Shown here: piece after piece, positions 11,577 to 22,936 of the stretch
How the letters are laid out: every line of letters begins with the position of its first letter
How positions within the stretch are numbered: the first letter of the stretch is position 1
NCBI GenBank assembly: GCA_022925895.1
Contig: JAKSYS010000570.1
Location: forward strand, 1 to 41,381
Direction: 5' to 3'
From: Fragilaria crotonensis
Taxonomy: Eukaryota > Bacillariophyta > Fragilariophyceae > Fragilariales > Fragilariaceae
Length of the DNA stretch: 41,381 nucleotides
Translations under genes and position numbers: made by a program
Notes under the pieces: generated by a model
Seen by the model: the letters and a program-made list of their open reading frames with translations, nothing else
The model's database searches: none
What the model was told of the DNA's origin: nothing

Positions 11577-12498
11577 TTAAAAGGGCCACCACGGTTTCTG
11601 TTGTGAAAGATTCTGAATACGATCTAACTCTGCCTTGGACGTGGCAAGCGCTTCTTCTAACTTTTGATTCGCGAGTTGCGCTTGCGACTGTTTCAGACGC
11701 AAATTGACCAATTCAATGTCCTTGTCACCATTCACAGATCCCACAAAATCCAACTTTTCGGCCAACATTTTGGATCGCTCTTCCTGTACTTTAATGTCCA
11801 ACGTGAATTGATATTCTTCCTTGACCTTTTTGCGAACTCGCTCTAATTCCTCACGGAGCTTCTGGTCAAATTGTTTCTTAATCTTTCCCGATTGGGATTC
11901 AAATTCTTGATCCATCTTGAACAGCTGATCCTCCAATTGCGATACCTTGTCTGCAAGCTCTTGTTCCGTCTTGATAGCGAGGGTCGAGCAATATCAAGAA
12001 AGCTTAAGTTAGTATCAAGGAAGAAAAGAGCGGATGTCTCTGGATAATAGTGCGCCTTCTCGTTCTTCGAAGTCGACAACGACGATGATACTGGACATCA
12101 TCACAAAAACATGCAGGTATGTAAATCAAAACGGTCACGATCAACAAATGACGTACCTGCGTCAAAGCGCTTCGAGCCGTATCCAAATCTTTCTCCAATT
12201 GCTGAATCCGAGGTAATTGCGATGCTGCACCAGCCGCTGCCGAAACAACTGCAATTGCAGCATCCATAAGCGCCATGTCGACTCCCGGGATTACAACTTG
12301 CAACTGCCATGTTCGAGTTCTAATCGCAGCATTACTACTACTGCTGCTGCGTTGCGGTGGAATCATGGGCGTGGTCATTGTACTGTGTTGGAATACCAAG
12401 GGAGAAACAAACGCAGACGTAACGGTCGCAGATATGAACAAAATCATGAACAATTGCAGTCGGCGACCGGAAAGGGAGCTGTTATTGTCGGTCTTCAT
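11577..12498 (-). CDS. Plastid-targeted coiled-coil protein
   Basis: ATG 12496-12498 opens a signal peptide (LQLFMILFISATVTSAF) ending in TSAF|VSP, the diatom plastid-import motif with Phe at the cleavage site. The mature part has a hydrophobic, Ala-rich helix (MALMDAAIAVVSAAAGAA), then a long coiled coil that crosses an intron of 187 bp (11970-12156, donor GTACGT, branch TACTAAC, acceptor ATCAAG). Splicing joins SALTQ to TEQELADKVSQLEDQLF in frame. The C-terminal half is charged coiled coil (REELERVRKKVKEEYQF) and ends KPWWPF. The length is about 244 residues. No enzyme domain was recognised. A structural or membrane-tethering role in the plastid is only a guess. It is divergent from another plastid protein at 12909. 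Confidence 0.7.
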
Positions 12499-12908
12499 CC
12501 TTTCACTCAATTCAATTTGCCGATCAATGAACAGTCAACAAGGGTAACCGTGGGGAGATTCTTCTATTCCGCTCGTCTCAAGTCGTACTGCAACACCTCT
12601 TGCTACTTGCCTCGCAACTGGGACCGTTATCTGATTTAAGATATATAATGTAAGTGTTGAAGGCGAAGATGCAATATGCCAAAGGAGGCGATGCGTGTCT
12701 GCTCGTGGATCAATTTAGATTTTCGGAATCAAATATCTTTTAATATCCGGGTTCTTTGAAGGCAAGATTGAAATTAGACACGGGGGGACGGCCGACTGCC
12801 GGATGGGGATTCAGGTGTCACAAAACGATACCACGCTGATCGCCTGTTGTCACTTCAGTATAATTGATCTCTCAATGTTTGCCTGAAGGCTGCGCAGAAA
12901 GCGATTGC
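12499..12908. promoter_or_regulatory. Shared divergent promoter of two plastid-protein genes
   Basis: These 410 bp separate two genes transcribed away from each other, both with ASAF-type plastid leaders. No other gene fits here, so the stretch must contain both promoters. No specific binding site was identified. Confidence 0.5.
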
Positions 12909-13530
12909 ATGATTATCGTTATGAATTCCTCTCTCCTGTTGCTAGCCGCGCTAAGTATCGGGACAGCTGTAGCCTTTATTGCTCCTGTCGCCTTTGTTTC
13001 AAAACGTCCAACTACGACACCGACACCGTCATGGCTATTCAACGGCCTTGATGACTTCGCAACGTCATTTCCTTTCCGACAACGATCTCGTAACTACAGT
13101 CAGAAGTACTGATGTCTTTCAAAATAGTGGCGGCATTATGGATACAGTCACTACCGTCTTGACAGGAATCATCGGTGTCGTCTTCTTTCTGGTCGGATTG
13201 ACGTACGTCATGGCTGCCATCATTATTCCTCAAGCCGCACAACAATTGGAACGACAAACTAAGGAACTGGATCCAGCATTGTGGGCCAGCTATGAGGCCC
13301 AACTGGAACCCGGACAAACGATGGATCAACGTCCCGATTTGATGCAGGAACTGGGTGAAAAGATGCAAGCTTTGATGGAAGCAAAATTTAAGGAGCAGCA
13401 CCAGCAGCAACAAGTACAGGTACCAACAACTCAAGAGAAGGAGAGTGTTCGTCCGCATGTTGTGGATGCCGAGATCGTCTCGAAAGACACAAGCAAAGTT
13501 GGTGGTGATGATGATCCATGGGCGGGGTAG
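12909..13530 (+). CDS. Small plastid-targeted single-TM protein of unknown function
   Basis: The first ATG is 12909 (MIIVMNSSLLLL); a second in-frame ATG at 12921 is also possible. The signal peptide ends GTAVAF|IAP, an ASAF-type plastid motif. After a Thr/Pro linker (TTTPTPSW) the frame changes near 13075 at a CCTTTCC run and continues as DNDLVTTV, then one strong membrane helix (VLTGIIGVVFFLVGLTYVMA), an amphipathic helix (PQAAQQLERQTKEL) and a Gln-rich, acidic tail ending GGDDDPWAG. About 205 residues in total. The family is not recognised. A thylakoid or inner-envelope location is inferred from the leader and the helix. Confidence 0.65.
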
Positions 13531-13678
13531 ATACGAAATAAGTCTGATCATTGCTCTAGGGGAGGACACAGCGATGTTTGGAAACATGGAGTGACAAACA
13601 CTAATTGACTTGCTGGATAGCACTCAAGTATACAAAAAAACCTCTTAATGAAGCGTCCCACCCCAAACACCAGGTCTA

Positions 13679-15628
13679 TCATTGCGCAGGACCGACTTTT
13701 TCTTTCTTGAATCCATCAAAGTTGGAAGGGCCGTTATTCGATGTCACTTCTGCAGCACTCGTAGAACTAGCAACAACGTCAGCAATGTCAGGCACCACCG
13801 CCTTGCGTGAAGGAAAGAAAAGTGGTAACGGTGAAACGTACCACATAATTCGGAACGGCAAATAGATCAAGAACACGAAGGTCCTCCACAAGAATCCCCG
13901 GAACAGGAGCGCGAAAAGAATCGCAATGGCAGCAAGTAGACGGTCCACAGTGCCTTTCGGGTCCTTGCACTTCTCGCGAACGAAGGATTGCATACTGGGG
14001 TGAACCTGCATTTCACGAAGCTGCTTCTTGAAGGCTGGACACGCTGCCTTGAACTCGGAAATAGAACGCCGATATAAGCTATGCATTTGGGTGCTTGCTT
14101 TCTTTCTCGCAACAGCAATGTTTTTGTTCGCGACTTTGAGCGCCGGTTTGACATGTGCCTCGTGGATGGGAAGGAGGTGTTTGTCGACGTGCTCTTTCAA
14201 GTGGGCGTCGTACATGTGACGACCTGTTTCAATGTGAGGCTCGGCAGCGTGGGCGACAACTTTGGTGGCAACCTTTATTTGCTCGGAGGCAGACTTAGTG
14301 GCGACGAGGACGTGTTCAGATGCAACAGCGGCCGCCGCTGTTAGTTGCGCTGTCGCAATCTTACTAGCTGTAGCCACGGCGGCAGTTGTGTCTTCTGTAA
14401 TGTGGGTAAAGTTGCAGTACGATCGTGTACTGTGTAGCTCGCGCCACTCTTGGATTTCCTGTGGTTGCAAGTCAGTTCTGTGTGTGCAGCAAGAATTTGG
14501 TACCCATGTTTGCTCTTACCTTAGCAGCAGCATCATATTTGCGCTGCAAACTGTTCATCTTCCTTCCAAGGCGCGAATGATCGGCCTCCATGGTTTCGAT
14601 GGTCTTGACAAGGTTTTTAAGTTCGTTGGCATGAGACGCTTGGACATCCTGCAGTTGCCTCTTTGCCTCACGCTGCATGTCGTTCATTCGACTTTCTAGC
14701 TCGTTCTCTCTGGCTTGAAGTTGCTTGAAAGCCTTTTTCTCGTTAGCCTCTATTCTTTCCTTCAAATCAGCAACGATGTGACTATGCTGATCTTCCAGTG
14801 TACGCCTGTAACTCAGGTGCTCGTCCTCCAGACTTTTGGCATCCTCTTCCTTTATCCTCAATATTCTTAGTCTTTCCTCTTCAGCTTGAAGTTTGAACTG
14901 TTCAATTCGGCATGTTTGTCATCATACTTCTTGGTGAGCTGTCGCTCGACTTCCTCAATACTCGACGCCGCTTCTTGTCGCACCGCTGCCAATTGCTGCT
15001 CGTGCTTTTTTTCCAAGGTAACCAAGGAAGACTGAAGCGCCACAATCTTCTCCTCCATATCCTTCTTGATACGATCCACTGACGCTTCGGACTCCGCCTT
15101 CAGCGCTGCCACTTGATCAGCATGACCGGCCTCCTTTTCCTCCATCTTGGTCGTCCACAACTCGTGCGACTCCTCAAGCCTTTTATCAAAAGAGGTTTGC
15201 ATACTTTGCTGCTTTTCCTCTGCCTCCCGCACGGTTGTTTCTAATTCTTTCTCACTGGCAGCACGTTCCAACGCGGATGCCTCGCGCAGGAGAGCCTCCG
15301 TCTGTTCAAGTTCTTGAATGCGTTTGGACAAGGAATCCTTGGTGGATTCAAGTTCGGACGAGAGTTGTGCAATAGTGTCGAGGGCCTTGGCATGATTGGC
15401 GAGAGCTTCATCTCGCTCCTTCTCCATTTGGTCCTTTTCATCGTTGGCGAGCACCAACGATTTGGCCAAGACGTTGTCACACGTGTTGGCATTGTTCGTT
15501 TCGTCCGATGACTTGCTCATGGGACCATTGAGCAGCCTCTTCAAGGGATTAGCAGCATCTGCCCTTGTAGTGCGACTGACTAGCACGAGGAGCACAGTCA
15601 GAACGAGTCGGCGGGTTTTTGTCATCAT
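13679..15628 (-). CDS. Secretory-pathway long coiled-coil protein with C-terminal membrane segments
   Basis: ATG 15626-15628 opens MMTKTRRLVLTVLLVLVS, an ER signal peptide without an ASAF motif. About 400 residues of charged coiled coil follow (for example EKERDEALANHAKALDTIAQ). One frame break near 14901 is repaired by one more A (ELKQFKLQAEEER-like reading). A 60-bp intron (14460-14519, GTAAGA...CCACAG) joins YDAAAK to EIQEWREL. The last 260 residues have an Ala-rich amphipathic stretch (ATASKIATAQLTAAAAV) and two close hydrophobic segments (LLAAIAILFALLFRGFLW and FVFLIYLPFRIMWYV). The family is unknown. The layout suggests an endomembrane tether. About 640 residues. Confidence 0.7.
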
Positions 15629-15974
15629 GGTTGAGGTTGACGCATACGTCAATAACGGAAGTGTGGTTGCAATGGGAACTGTTTTGGATGTCCAGAGAAA
15701 AGAGGAAGACGCTGTTTACGTGTGCGCACCACAGATTTGACTTGTCAGTCGCCTGTCGCCATATCATACCAGGTAGGAGCATACACATAATAACACATAC
15801 TCCGCGTATCACCACGCGTAAAAGTCTCCTATCATATATATAGAGTAGTAGAGGACATACCAAGGTTTCAGATATAGCATACTTGGAGAATTGTACACTG
15901 TACTTTTCGGTAGTCTAAAATAAGTGACTACTCGGAGTACGTAGTATCACGTTTCCCCTTCTCGAACCGATTCT
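15629..15974. other. Gene-less stretch upstream of the coiled-coil gene
   Basis: It holds the promoter side of the coiled-coil gene and leads into the 7-bp tandem repeat. No gene was supported here. Confidence 0.4.
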
Positions 15975-16121
15975 CTGTGTGCTGTGTGCTGTGTGCTGTG
16001 TGCTGTGTGCTGTGTGCTGTGTGCTGTGTGCTGTGTGCTGTGTGCTGTGTGCTGTGTGCTGTGTGCTGTGTGCTGTGTGCTGTGTGCTGTGTGCTGTGTG
16101 CTGTGTGCTGTGTGCTGTGTG
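15975..16121. repeat. Tandem repeat, 21 perfect copies of a 7-bp unit CTGTGTG
   Basis: The 147 bp are exactly 21 x 7 with no interruption, followed by a variant copy (ACTGTGTG). Because 7 is not a multiple of 3 and the unit has no stop, both strands are open through it, giving spurious Cys/Val/Leu or His/Ser/Thr-rich frames that are not genes. Confidence 0.97.
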
Positions 16122-16886
16122 ACTGTGTGATATGCCGTCGACCTACTGTCATCTACCGTAGCTACCGTAGTAATCCGGAGTACTGTAGTACTACAGTAGC
16201 ATTGTATGCGTTGTTTACAGCAGACTTCTGCTGCGAATTCGCAGGATCGGCAGACGCTGATGAATTTTGACTGTGGGCTGCGTACGGTACAAGTATTTCA
16301 TAAAATACACGACATTATTGCATACACCTTGTCCCTACCCTATAAGCGAGGGAGGAAATCATATACCTACTAAGATATGACTGTAGACAGGAAGTTATAT
16401 CCTATCGGGAAATGTAGGAATGGTATGTTTAAAACAATAAATCATACAAACATGAATGGCATTATCCCAAGATACTTAGACGCAAAATAAGCGCATCATG
16501 TTGGTTAGCATGTCAGGTGTCAAATTACAACTTCTGAACTGCCGTAGAACTAATACCAGGAAATCTAAGTGCTCTGTGTACTCGGACTACGTGGAGTACT
16601 CGTACCAGGGTACCAAACTCTCAAAACATGAACACATTCTTTACATCCTTCTCAAACGACCCTTCCTGTCGATGCCATCGACTGCAACGAACGACGACGT
16701 CGTTCGGAGTGGTTGGCGCCATTACCCTTTGCACGACGATTCCCAAGAGACCAGGCACTGTACATTGATGAAAGTAGTGGCATTACTACTACCTCTATAC
16801 ATACTTTAATAAGGTAAGTGATTTGTGTTTTTTTTATACTCGGAGTGCGAGTACGATAACACAGCAACACTCGGACTTCTCACGAT
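16122..16886. other. Gene-less, GTAC-rich stretch
   Basis: GTAC words cluster at 16165-16200 and 16575-16615. Short open frames on both strands lack protein character. Confidence 0.4.
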
Positions 16887-17818
16887 GTTAACGTTCACAG
16901 GAAATTACGTCTACTACGTGGATGATCGCACTACTAATTACAAGATAGCAACCTTGCCGGCGCTTCTTGCTCGCCCATTCTTGGTTGTTGTTATCCCAGC
17001 TGCTATCGTTGTCGCTCATTACGTTGATTGTATCATGGGGACCACGACGACGCTGTTGCTGGTCGCCTGCAACATCAATCTGTTCTGCCATGGCTGCACC
17101 GTTGCGACGCTTTAAGCCAGCAGGCGCGGTCTATTAGAAAGTTTCATAGCTGGTAAGTTGCTCCTGTCGGCATCACTGCCTTTTTGAAGGATGACACTCC
17201 TGCTCAAGTATTTGGCCCATGTCGCAACAACCCAGTCGTTGTGATGCAGTCTGTTGTTCACAAAGATGTAACTTACCCTTGTTTGCAGGTATTCTGTCCC
17301 TCTTTCATACAAATTATCAACAATTTCTGGTGTCAGATTCTCAGGAATCTGACCGACACCCTCCTCCATCATTGCAAACACTGGTCTCCAGTGTAGTTTA
17401 TACACATTGCTGATCCTTTTGGGTAAGCGAGCAGGTATGAACTTTCGAAATGCCTTCATCAGAAGGTGCTATATGTTAACTAAATTTTCACATGTTAAGG
17501 GTTACCGGATAATGGCCTACGACTTGTGCATTTGGACAATGTAAATATTTTTGTTAACAAATATGTTAACAACACAATAAACGGTTACTTTAAACAATAT
17601 CATAAACATGTGCGGTGTTAAACAAAACATTTATAGTTACAGACGCTAACGTTTTGTTATCACCTAATACATTTGTATGATGCTGATAAGCCATTGGTGT
17701 TGACTATCCTGTTGTGTAATGACTATATATGTTGATAAGTCTGTTTCATAGTAACTATATATGTGGTCTTCTCTGTTGCAAAGTAACTATATATGGTGAA
17801 CCTTCATTCTGATATAAT

Positions 17819-18830
17819 CTTGAAAATTGAAATGGCGAGAAGACGTTGCCACCAAATTCCGAGGAGGCCGTTACATTTGCCTGCGTGTGGAGTTTTCAAA
17901 ACACTTTGAAATTCCATGAACGGTCATGAGGGCGCCGAGATAGTCAACAAAATGTGTCGGCCAAAATGCATCTGGTTCCAGTCATCCAACTTGAAAATCG
18001 AAATCGCAAGACGACGTTGCCACCGAATTCCGAGGAAGCCGTCGCATTAACCGGAGTGCGGCGTTTCCAAAACACTTCGAAATTCCATGATCAGTCATGA
18101 GGTCGTTGAGATAGCCAACAAAATGCGTCGGCCAGCATGCATCTGGTTCCAGGCATCCAACTTGAAAATCGAAATCGCAAGAAGACGTCGCCACCGAATT
18201 CCGAGGAAGCCATCGCAATTGCCTGAGTGCGGCGTTTCCAAAACACTTCGAAATTCCATGAACAATCATGAGGTCGTTGAGATAGCCAACAAAATGCATC
18301 GGCCAACATGCATCTGGTTCCAGGCATCCAACTTGAAAATCGAAATCGCAAGAAGACGTCGCCACCGAATTCCGAGGACGCCATCGCAATTGCCTGAGTG
18401 CGGCGTTTCCAAAACACTTCGAAATTCCATGAACAGTCATGAGGTTGTTGAGATAGCCAACAAAATGTGTCGGCCAACATGCATCTGGTTCCAGGCATCC
18501 AACTTGAAAATCGAAATCGCGAGAACACGTCGCCGCCAAATTCCGAGGAGGCCGTCGCAATCACCTGAGTGCGGCGTTTCCAAAACACTTCGAAATTCCA
18601 TGAATGGTCATGAGGGCTCCGAGATAGTCAACAAAATGTGTTGACCAAAATGCATCTGGTTCCAGTCATCCAACTTGCAAATCGAAATCGCGAGAAGACG
18701 TCGCCACCAAATTCTGAGGAGGCCGTCGCATTTGCCTGAGTGCAGAGTTTCCAAAACACTTCGAAATTCCATGAATGGTCATGAGGGCTCCGAGATAGTC
18801 AACAAAATGTGTTGGCCAAAATGGATCAAG
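17819..18830. repeat. 171-bp tandem repeat, six copies
   Basis: The landmark CTTGAAAATCGAAATCGC recurs at 17819 (variant), 17990, 18161, 18332, 18503 and 18674 (variant), exactly 171 bp apart each time. The central copies are nearly identical and the outer ones have diverged. Because 171 = 57 codons, frames stay in register and are open on both strands through the middle copies (for example repeating FDFQVGCLEPDACWP on the minus strand). The last copy fades into unique sequence near 18826-18830. Confidence 0.97.
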
Positions 18831-20155
18831 CAAATCAAGCAGCAGCATTCAGATTTCTGCGTGGTGGATTCGCTGTAGCTTCCTGGCTACTAGTACAATT
18901 CAACACCTTGCATTCCTCCCTGCCATTGCTTCTCCTGTATTTGCGTCACAGATGTTCCATCACCTTTCATCACCGCTCTCATCTGATGAAGACGACAACA
19001 TGCTTGCATTGTAATTTATGGCAATTTGTTTTGTGGTACTTGGTGCGTTTGAATGAAAAGAATCGTGCAATTTTCAAGCAATACGAGTGAGTACTGCCGT
19101 TGCTTGTTTTATTATTCAGCCATGTACATGATTCAAAATTTATTCTCTATATTGCAAAATGAATACGTGCATTACATTGATATTCTTCATTCTTGGATGT
19201 TACATTCCTGTCGTTGCAACAAGACTTGCATCAAGTTTCGTGACCGGTTTTGGTTTGCAATTTGAGGTGCTTTTTGTCGACATGAGCAACGCATCAAGAT
19301 GATGCAAATGCTACCATTACACTTGAAAGTACCCGTTAAGTTGATAGAGACTTTGACTAGACTAAGTTACTGTATCGTAGTATTGGTAGATTCGCAAAGT
19401 TTTCAGACAATTTCCGTCAAAATTGCTTGATCTTTTGAACTGTTTGTAGTTCTTCATCAGGTCAATCCCCATTGACATCGTTGTCAGCATCCTGCATTCA
19501 TCTGGGCCGAGTCATCAAGATGTAGACTTTAATGGCTTCCACAAGATGAAGAAGAGACCTCAAATTCTGCCGGCAATGGAGAGCCGACATTCTTGTTGAT
19601 TGAGATCATAGAGCGCTGACAAGTGATGAGAAAAAACACAATTGTTTGATCATGTCAAATGATTTTTTGATCACAGTCAGAGATGGTTGGTTCAGAATAC
19701 ACTTGTCACAACCAACAACATAAATGTGATGATAACAAAAACCCATAGGCAAAAAAGTATGGACATTAGATGAATGGTATACAATAAACAACATAAAGGA
19801 CACGACATGACAATTCAGATTTTGCAATGATGATGCAGACAACAAATATGGCATCAATGAACAACATATACTTCAATGGAACCATATCAAAATTTCACAT
19901 GTGGTACCTTGGCCAAATTTAATCGACTATTGCATATGGTTACCAAATATGTTTTGACTTACAATGATAAAATTGAACATGTTGAGCAGGTAACATGAAC
20001 AAACGTAACATTTGAATTTAAATTGTGACGTAAAAACAATATATTTAACGTTAGGCAATGTCACGTTTACTAATGCCAATATATATATAACTATTTACAA
20101 TATATGTATCACCACTCACAAAAACGTTAACATATAATGACATAGTTAACATTCT
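18831..20155. other. Unique interior of the 2.7-kb element
   Basis: AT-rich. A short plus-strand frame from ATG 18817 (MDQANQAAAFRFLRGGFAV) and other small frames are present but show no known domain. Nothing firm is supported. Confidence 0.35.
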
Positions 20156-22260
20156 GCACCTTCTGATGTTGATGCTATGTTGCTCTATAACACCATTCTC
20201 ACCCTCTGCTGCAAAGCTTGGCATGCCTTGCAGCCAAAGCTTCCATCCGACATCTCTCTTGACACCGACAGGGAAGGCAAATGTGGCAGGTACATCCCAG
20301 AACCTGCCACGGAAGCTGAACAGCGTACCTCGGTTTCCTCGAACAATAACATCACGGCCATCGGCAGCAGTACGATCATGCAGTGCAGGCTCCTGTAGAC
20401 GAGCTTGACCTTGTTGAATAGCATTGATCTGTTCGCGAACATCGTCGCGAATCCCATTGCGAAAGTCATCTAGAATAGTGATAATCTGGTGTCGACTAAT
20501 TTGTCCATTTCAATCGCCCTCTCTTCCATTGCATCAAATATGGTTTGTCTTACCAACGTAGATTGTTCGTTCACTCGTAGTAATGTTGATTGACAAAGTT
20601 CAAGTAGTGAAGTCATCAGGTTAAGTTGCATCACGTGAGGGTACGCCAGTTGATTTAGACATGGTCTCCGTTGGCTCAGTAGTTACTTTTGCCTTCAAAC
20701 GCAGTAGGAGCTCAGGATTTTGAAGCAGAGTACTGCAGAGAAGGGTGTCCTCCGTGTCTTCCAGATGTAGCAAGTAACCAATCAGACGCAAATACAACGG
20801 ATGCCAATACTCGAACCAGAACTCCAATACTGGTTGGGTGTCGTGCAACAATGACACCGTACATAAGCTGCAACGCATCATGGATGTCAGCATCTTCAAC
20901 TGGATTGTCAACCATCCAATGAGGAGGAAGTACAGAAAAAGAACTGTGGTTCGGGTCCAGTCCACATAAGCAGCGACCTAGGTAGGCATCGCCTACTTCT
21001 GCAAACTGCCAATAGACATCGAGAACTTTTCCGAGGACCAATCGCCCCGATTTGCAATGGAGGCAATTGGCGGTGGGACTGTTGTTGCACATGACACATG
21101 TGTGGCACTGCCTTTCCTTAAGCCATGGGCAGACATTGTTCTGATGTACGTCTGCACAATATCCCAGGACGCTTTCATTATGACTTGAAGCTGCTCACAG
21201 TAGCGATGAGCAGCGCTGCCGACACGAGTACCGTGACGAATGAAAACACGTTCAGAGTTATCTCGGAAGGTGTTCTGGTTCAACGATAACCAGACACCCA
21301 AACTGACACCGGGACATAGAACCGGGTCCAAAGGGTTACAATAGACAGCTTTGCTGTGTGTCCTCTCACCTTCTTTGTCTGACTTCGTTGAATCATGACG
21401 AATCACAAAATGGTCTTCGAAATCCCGATGTTATGCAATGCCAGTGGGTCAATTGATATGGACCGGGCCATAAGGTTCCACTGTAGAATTGTCAAACCCA
21501 AACAAATATGTTGCCTCTCTCAATTGCCCATGTAAGTATCATGCGAAAGAGCGAAAAGCTGATTGGATCGGCACTCTTCTCATCCATATTGCCATTACTG
21601 CGGCGTCTGCAGTTTCTTTCCTGAATGACTGGAGAAAACTGTGCATCTCAGAATAGTATGATGATGACAGTACCTGTTTAACTGTTCTTGCACCGAACAG
21701 AATAGCATCATGTATCTTACGCATGTGTTCATGCGAGTATATTTTGCAGCTTCACCTTCCTTTGGAACCTTTGATTTTGTCGCTGCCATGTATGCTATGA
21801 CCATGTCCACACGTAGTCCCTCATACACAATGTCACGGTCACATGTGTGGTAGAACTTCATTGGGTCAGCCTTCTCTTCTGCAGACAAAACACGAGTACC
21901 CACTTCAAAGTAGTCTGGATACTCAACCATCCACCACACTATCAATTTTTCATACGAAGACGATGCCCGCGTCGCGTCTCAGCAGAACTTTCTTTGTTCT
22001 TCGTCACATTCACAGCAGATACATGCTCAGCTCGAACCTCTACCTCTGCACCAATTGTAACAGCTGAGTCATCGGTGACACGGATTCTTCCTCCTCCTCT
22101 GTTGTTGGACCGTGGCATGATGATAATGGTTGGGAAAATGTCATGACGTGCCAACAAATTAAGTTGGTACCAGGTACGCATCCCAGCAGCACGCCCACCA
22201 GATTTTGATATTTGACAAAACGTATCTACTAATGGAGCAACCTTAAGTGCGGGAAATTCA

Positions 22261-22936
22261 AAAGTCTATATAAATCAAACAAATTAACGATTTTTAACCG
22301 CCAACACTCCTTGAAGCACGGACCTGTTTTTGACTAGGTCCAGTTCAAAAGTCATACATTAAAGCATATGATTTTTGGCATGTACCAATGCTCTACACGT
22401 CGTATATACTAGAGTCTACGGCAAACGGACATTAGGTACACCTGGAAATCATATACTAATCGTATGACTTTCGTGCTAATACCTGCACTGGAACATATGC
22501 TAGCCTCAGTTATCTACCGGTACTGTTAGTCATGCAACAGTCGGAACGCGGTTTTGAGTTACCAGTACCAGGTACTGGTACTGTACCAGCACGTTGGGTG
22601 TTGGGTTTTTCGTTTTTCAATTCAACAGAAAGAACGGGTTTATCATATGTCATATGGACATATGGACTATGGACTATGGACTATGGACTGCATGTAGCCG
22701 GGTGCGCGAAGTAGGGTTCCCAAATTAGAACCTTTTTATTTGTGCTTCCGTGTTGATTCGATTATATGCATACCAGCTTCTGCCACTCCATTGAGTTCGT
22801 AGATTCGTTACCGCCTCCAGGTACAACTGTACTAACGTTCAAATCTCTCGACCTTATATTGTACTGGTGCTGTATTTCTCCTCGTCAGCTGTCGAACTAG
22901 AATCGAGACAACCTCATCAACACTACGGGCACTAAT
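22261..22936. other. Intergenic stretch with GTAC words and a short tandem repeat
   Basis: GTAC words are dense at 22555-22590 (a palindromic run of GGTAC/GTACC). A TGGACTA-type 7-bp repeat (about four copies) lies at 22648-22690. No gene. Confidence 0.5.

Larger units (their letters stand above)
17460..20165. mobile_element. 2.7-kb DNA element with inverted repeats, inserted in the recombinase gene
   Basis: The left end CAGAAGGTGC (17460-17469) is the exact reverse complement of the right end (20156-20165), and the match extends, with three mismatches, to ATGTTAACT on both sides. Flanking 2-bp AT copies (17458-17459 and 20166-20167) look like a target duplication. Deleting the element plus one AT restores an in-frame reading across the junction (EQHSIN|MKAFRKF on the minus strand). 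GTTAAC-type words cluster near both ends. No transposase was recognised inside, so it is probably non-autonomous. The 2-bp AT duplication suggests ISL2EU-like elements, from memory and uncertain. Confidence 0.75.
16888..22260 (-). pseudogene. Tyrosine-recombinase (Crypton-like) element gene, interrupted by an insertion
   Basis: On the minus strand, pieces in changing frames give one protein. They are: a start region with MRTWYQLNLLARHDIF; KLIVWWMVEYPDYFEVGT and CDRDIVYEGLRVDMVIAYMA; a helical core-binding part (KIHDAILFGARTVKQVL); then the catalytic domain with LQWNLMAR (first Arg), HDSTKSDKEG (Lys), HGLRKGSATHVS (His-x-x-Arg), SIANRGDWS and the tyrosine region VLDVYWQFAEVGDAYLGR. After a 20630-20400 linker comes FSFRGRFWDVPATFAFPVG and KLWLQGMPSF. 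The gene is then split at 20166 by a 2706-bp element and resumes at 17459 (FRKFIPARLPKRISNVYKLH, ending near 17112 or, across a break, near 16888). Several single-base breaks exist (for example 21948). It resembles stramenopile YR-encoding transposons. 'Crypton' is the best guess. Confidence 0.6.

Noticed and set aside
15928-16270. Long open frames on both strands rich in Cys/Val/Leu or His/Ser/Thr
   Set aside because: They are a by-product of a stop-free heptamer repeat.
16498-16809. Plus-strand 103-codon frame
   Set aside because: It runs through a GTAC-rich spacer, has no conserved-looking segment, and its composition is like noncoding neighbours.
17982-18644. Repeat proteins of 57-residue units on either strand of the 171-bp array
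   Set aside because: Openness on both strands follows from the period being a multiple of three and few stops. There is no start context, and the outer copies break the frame.
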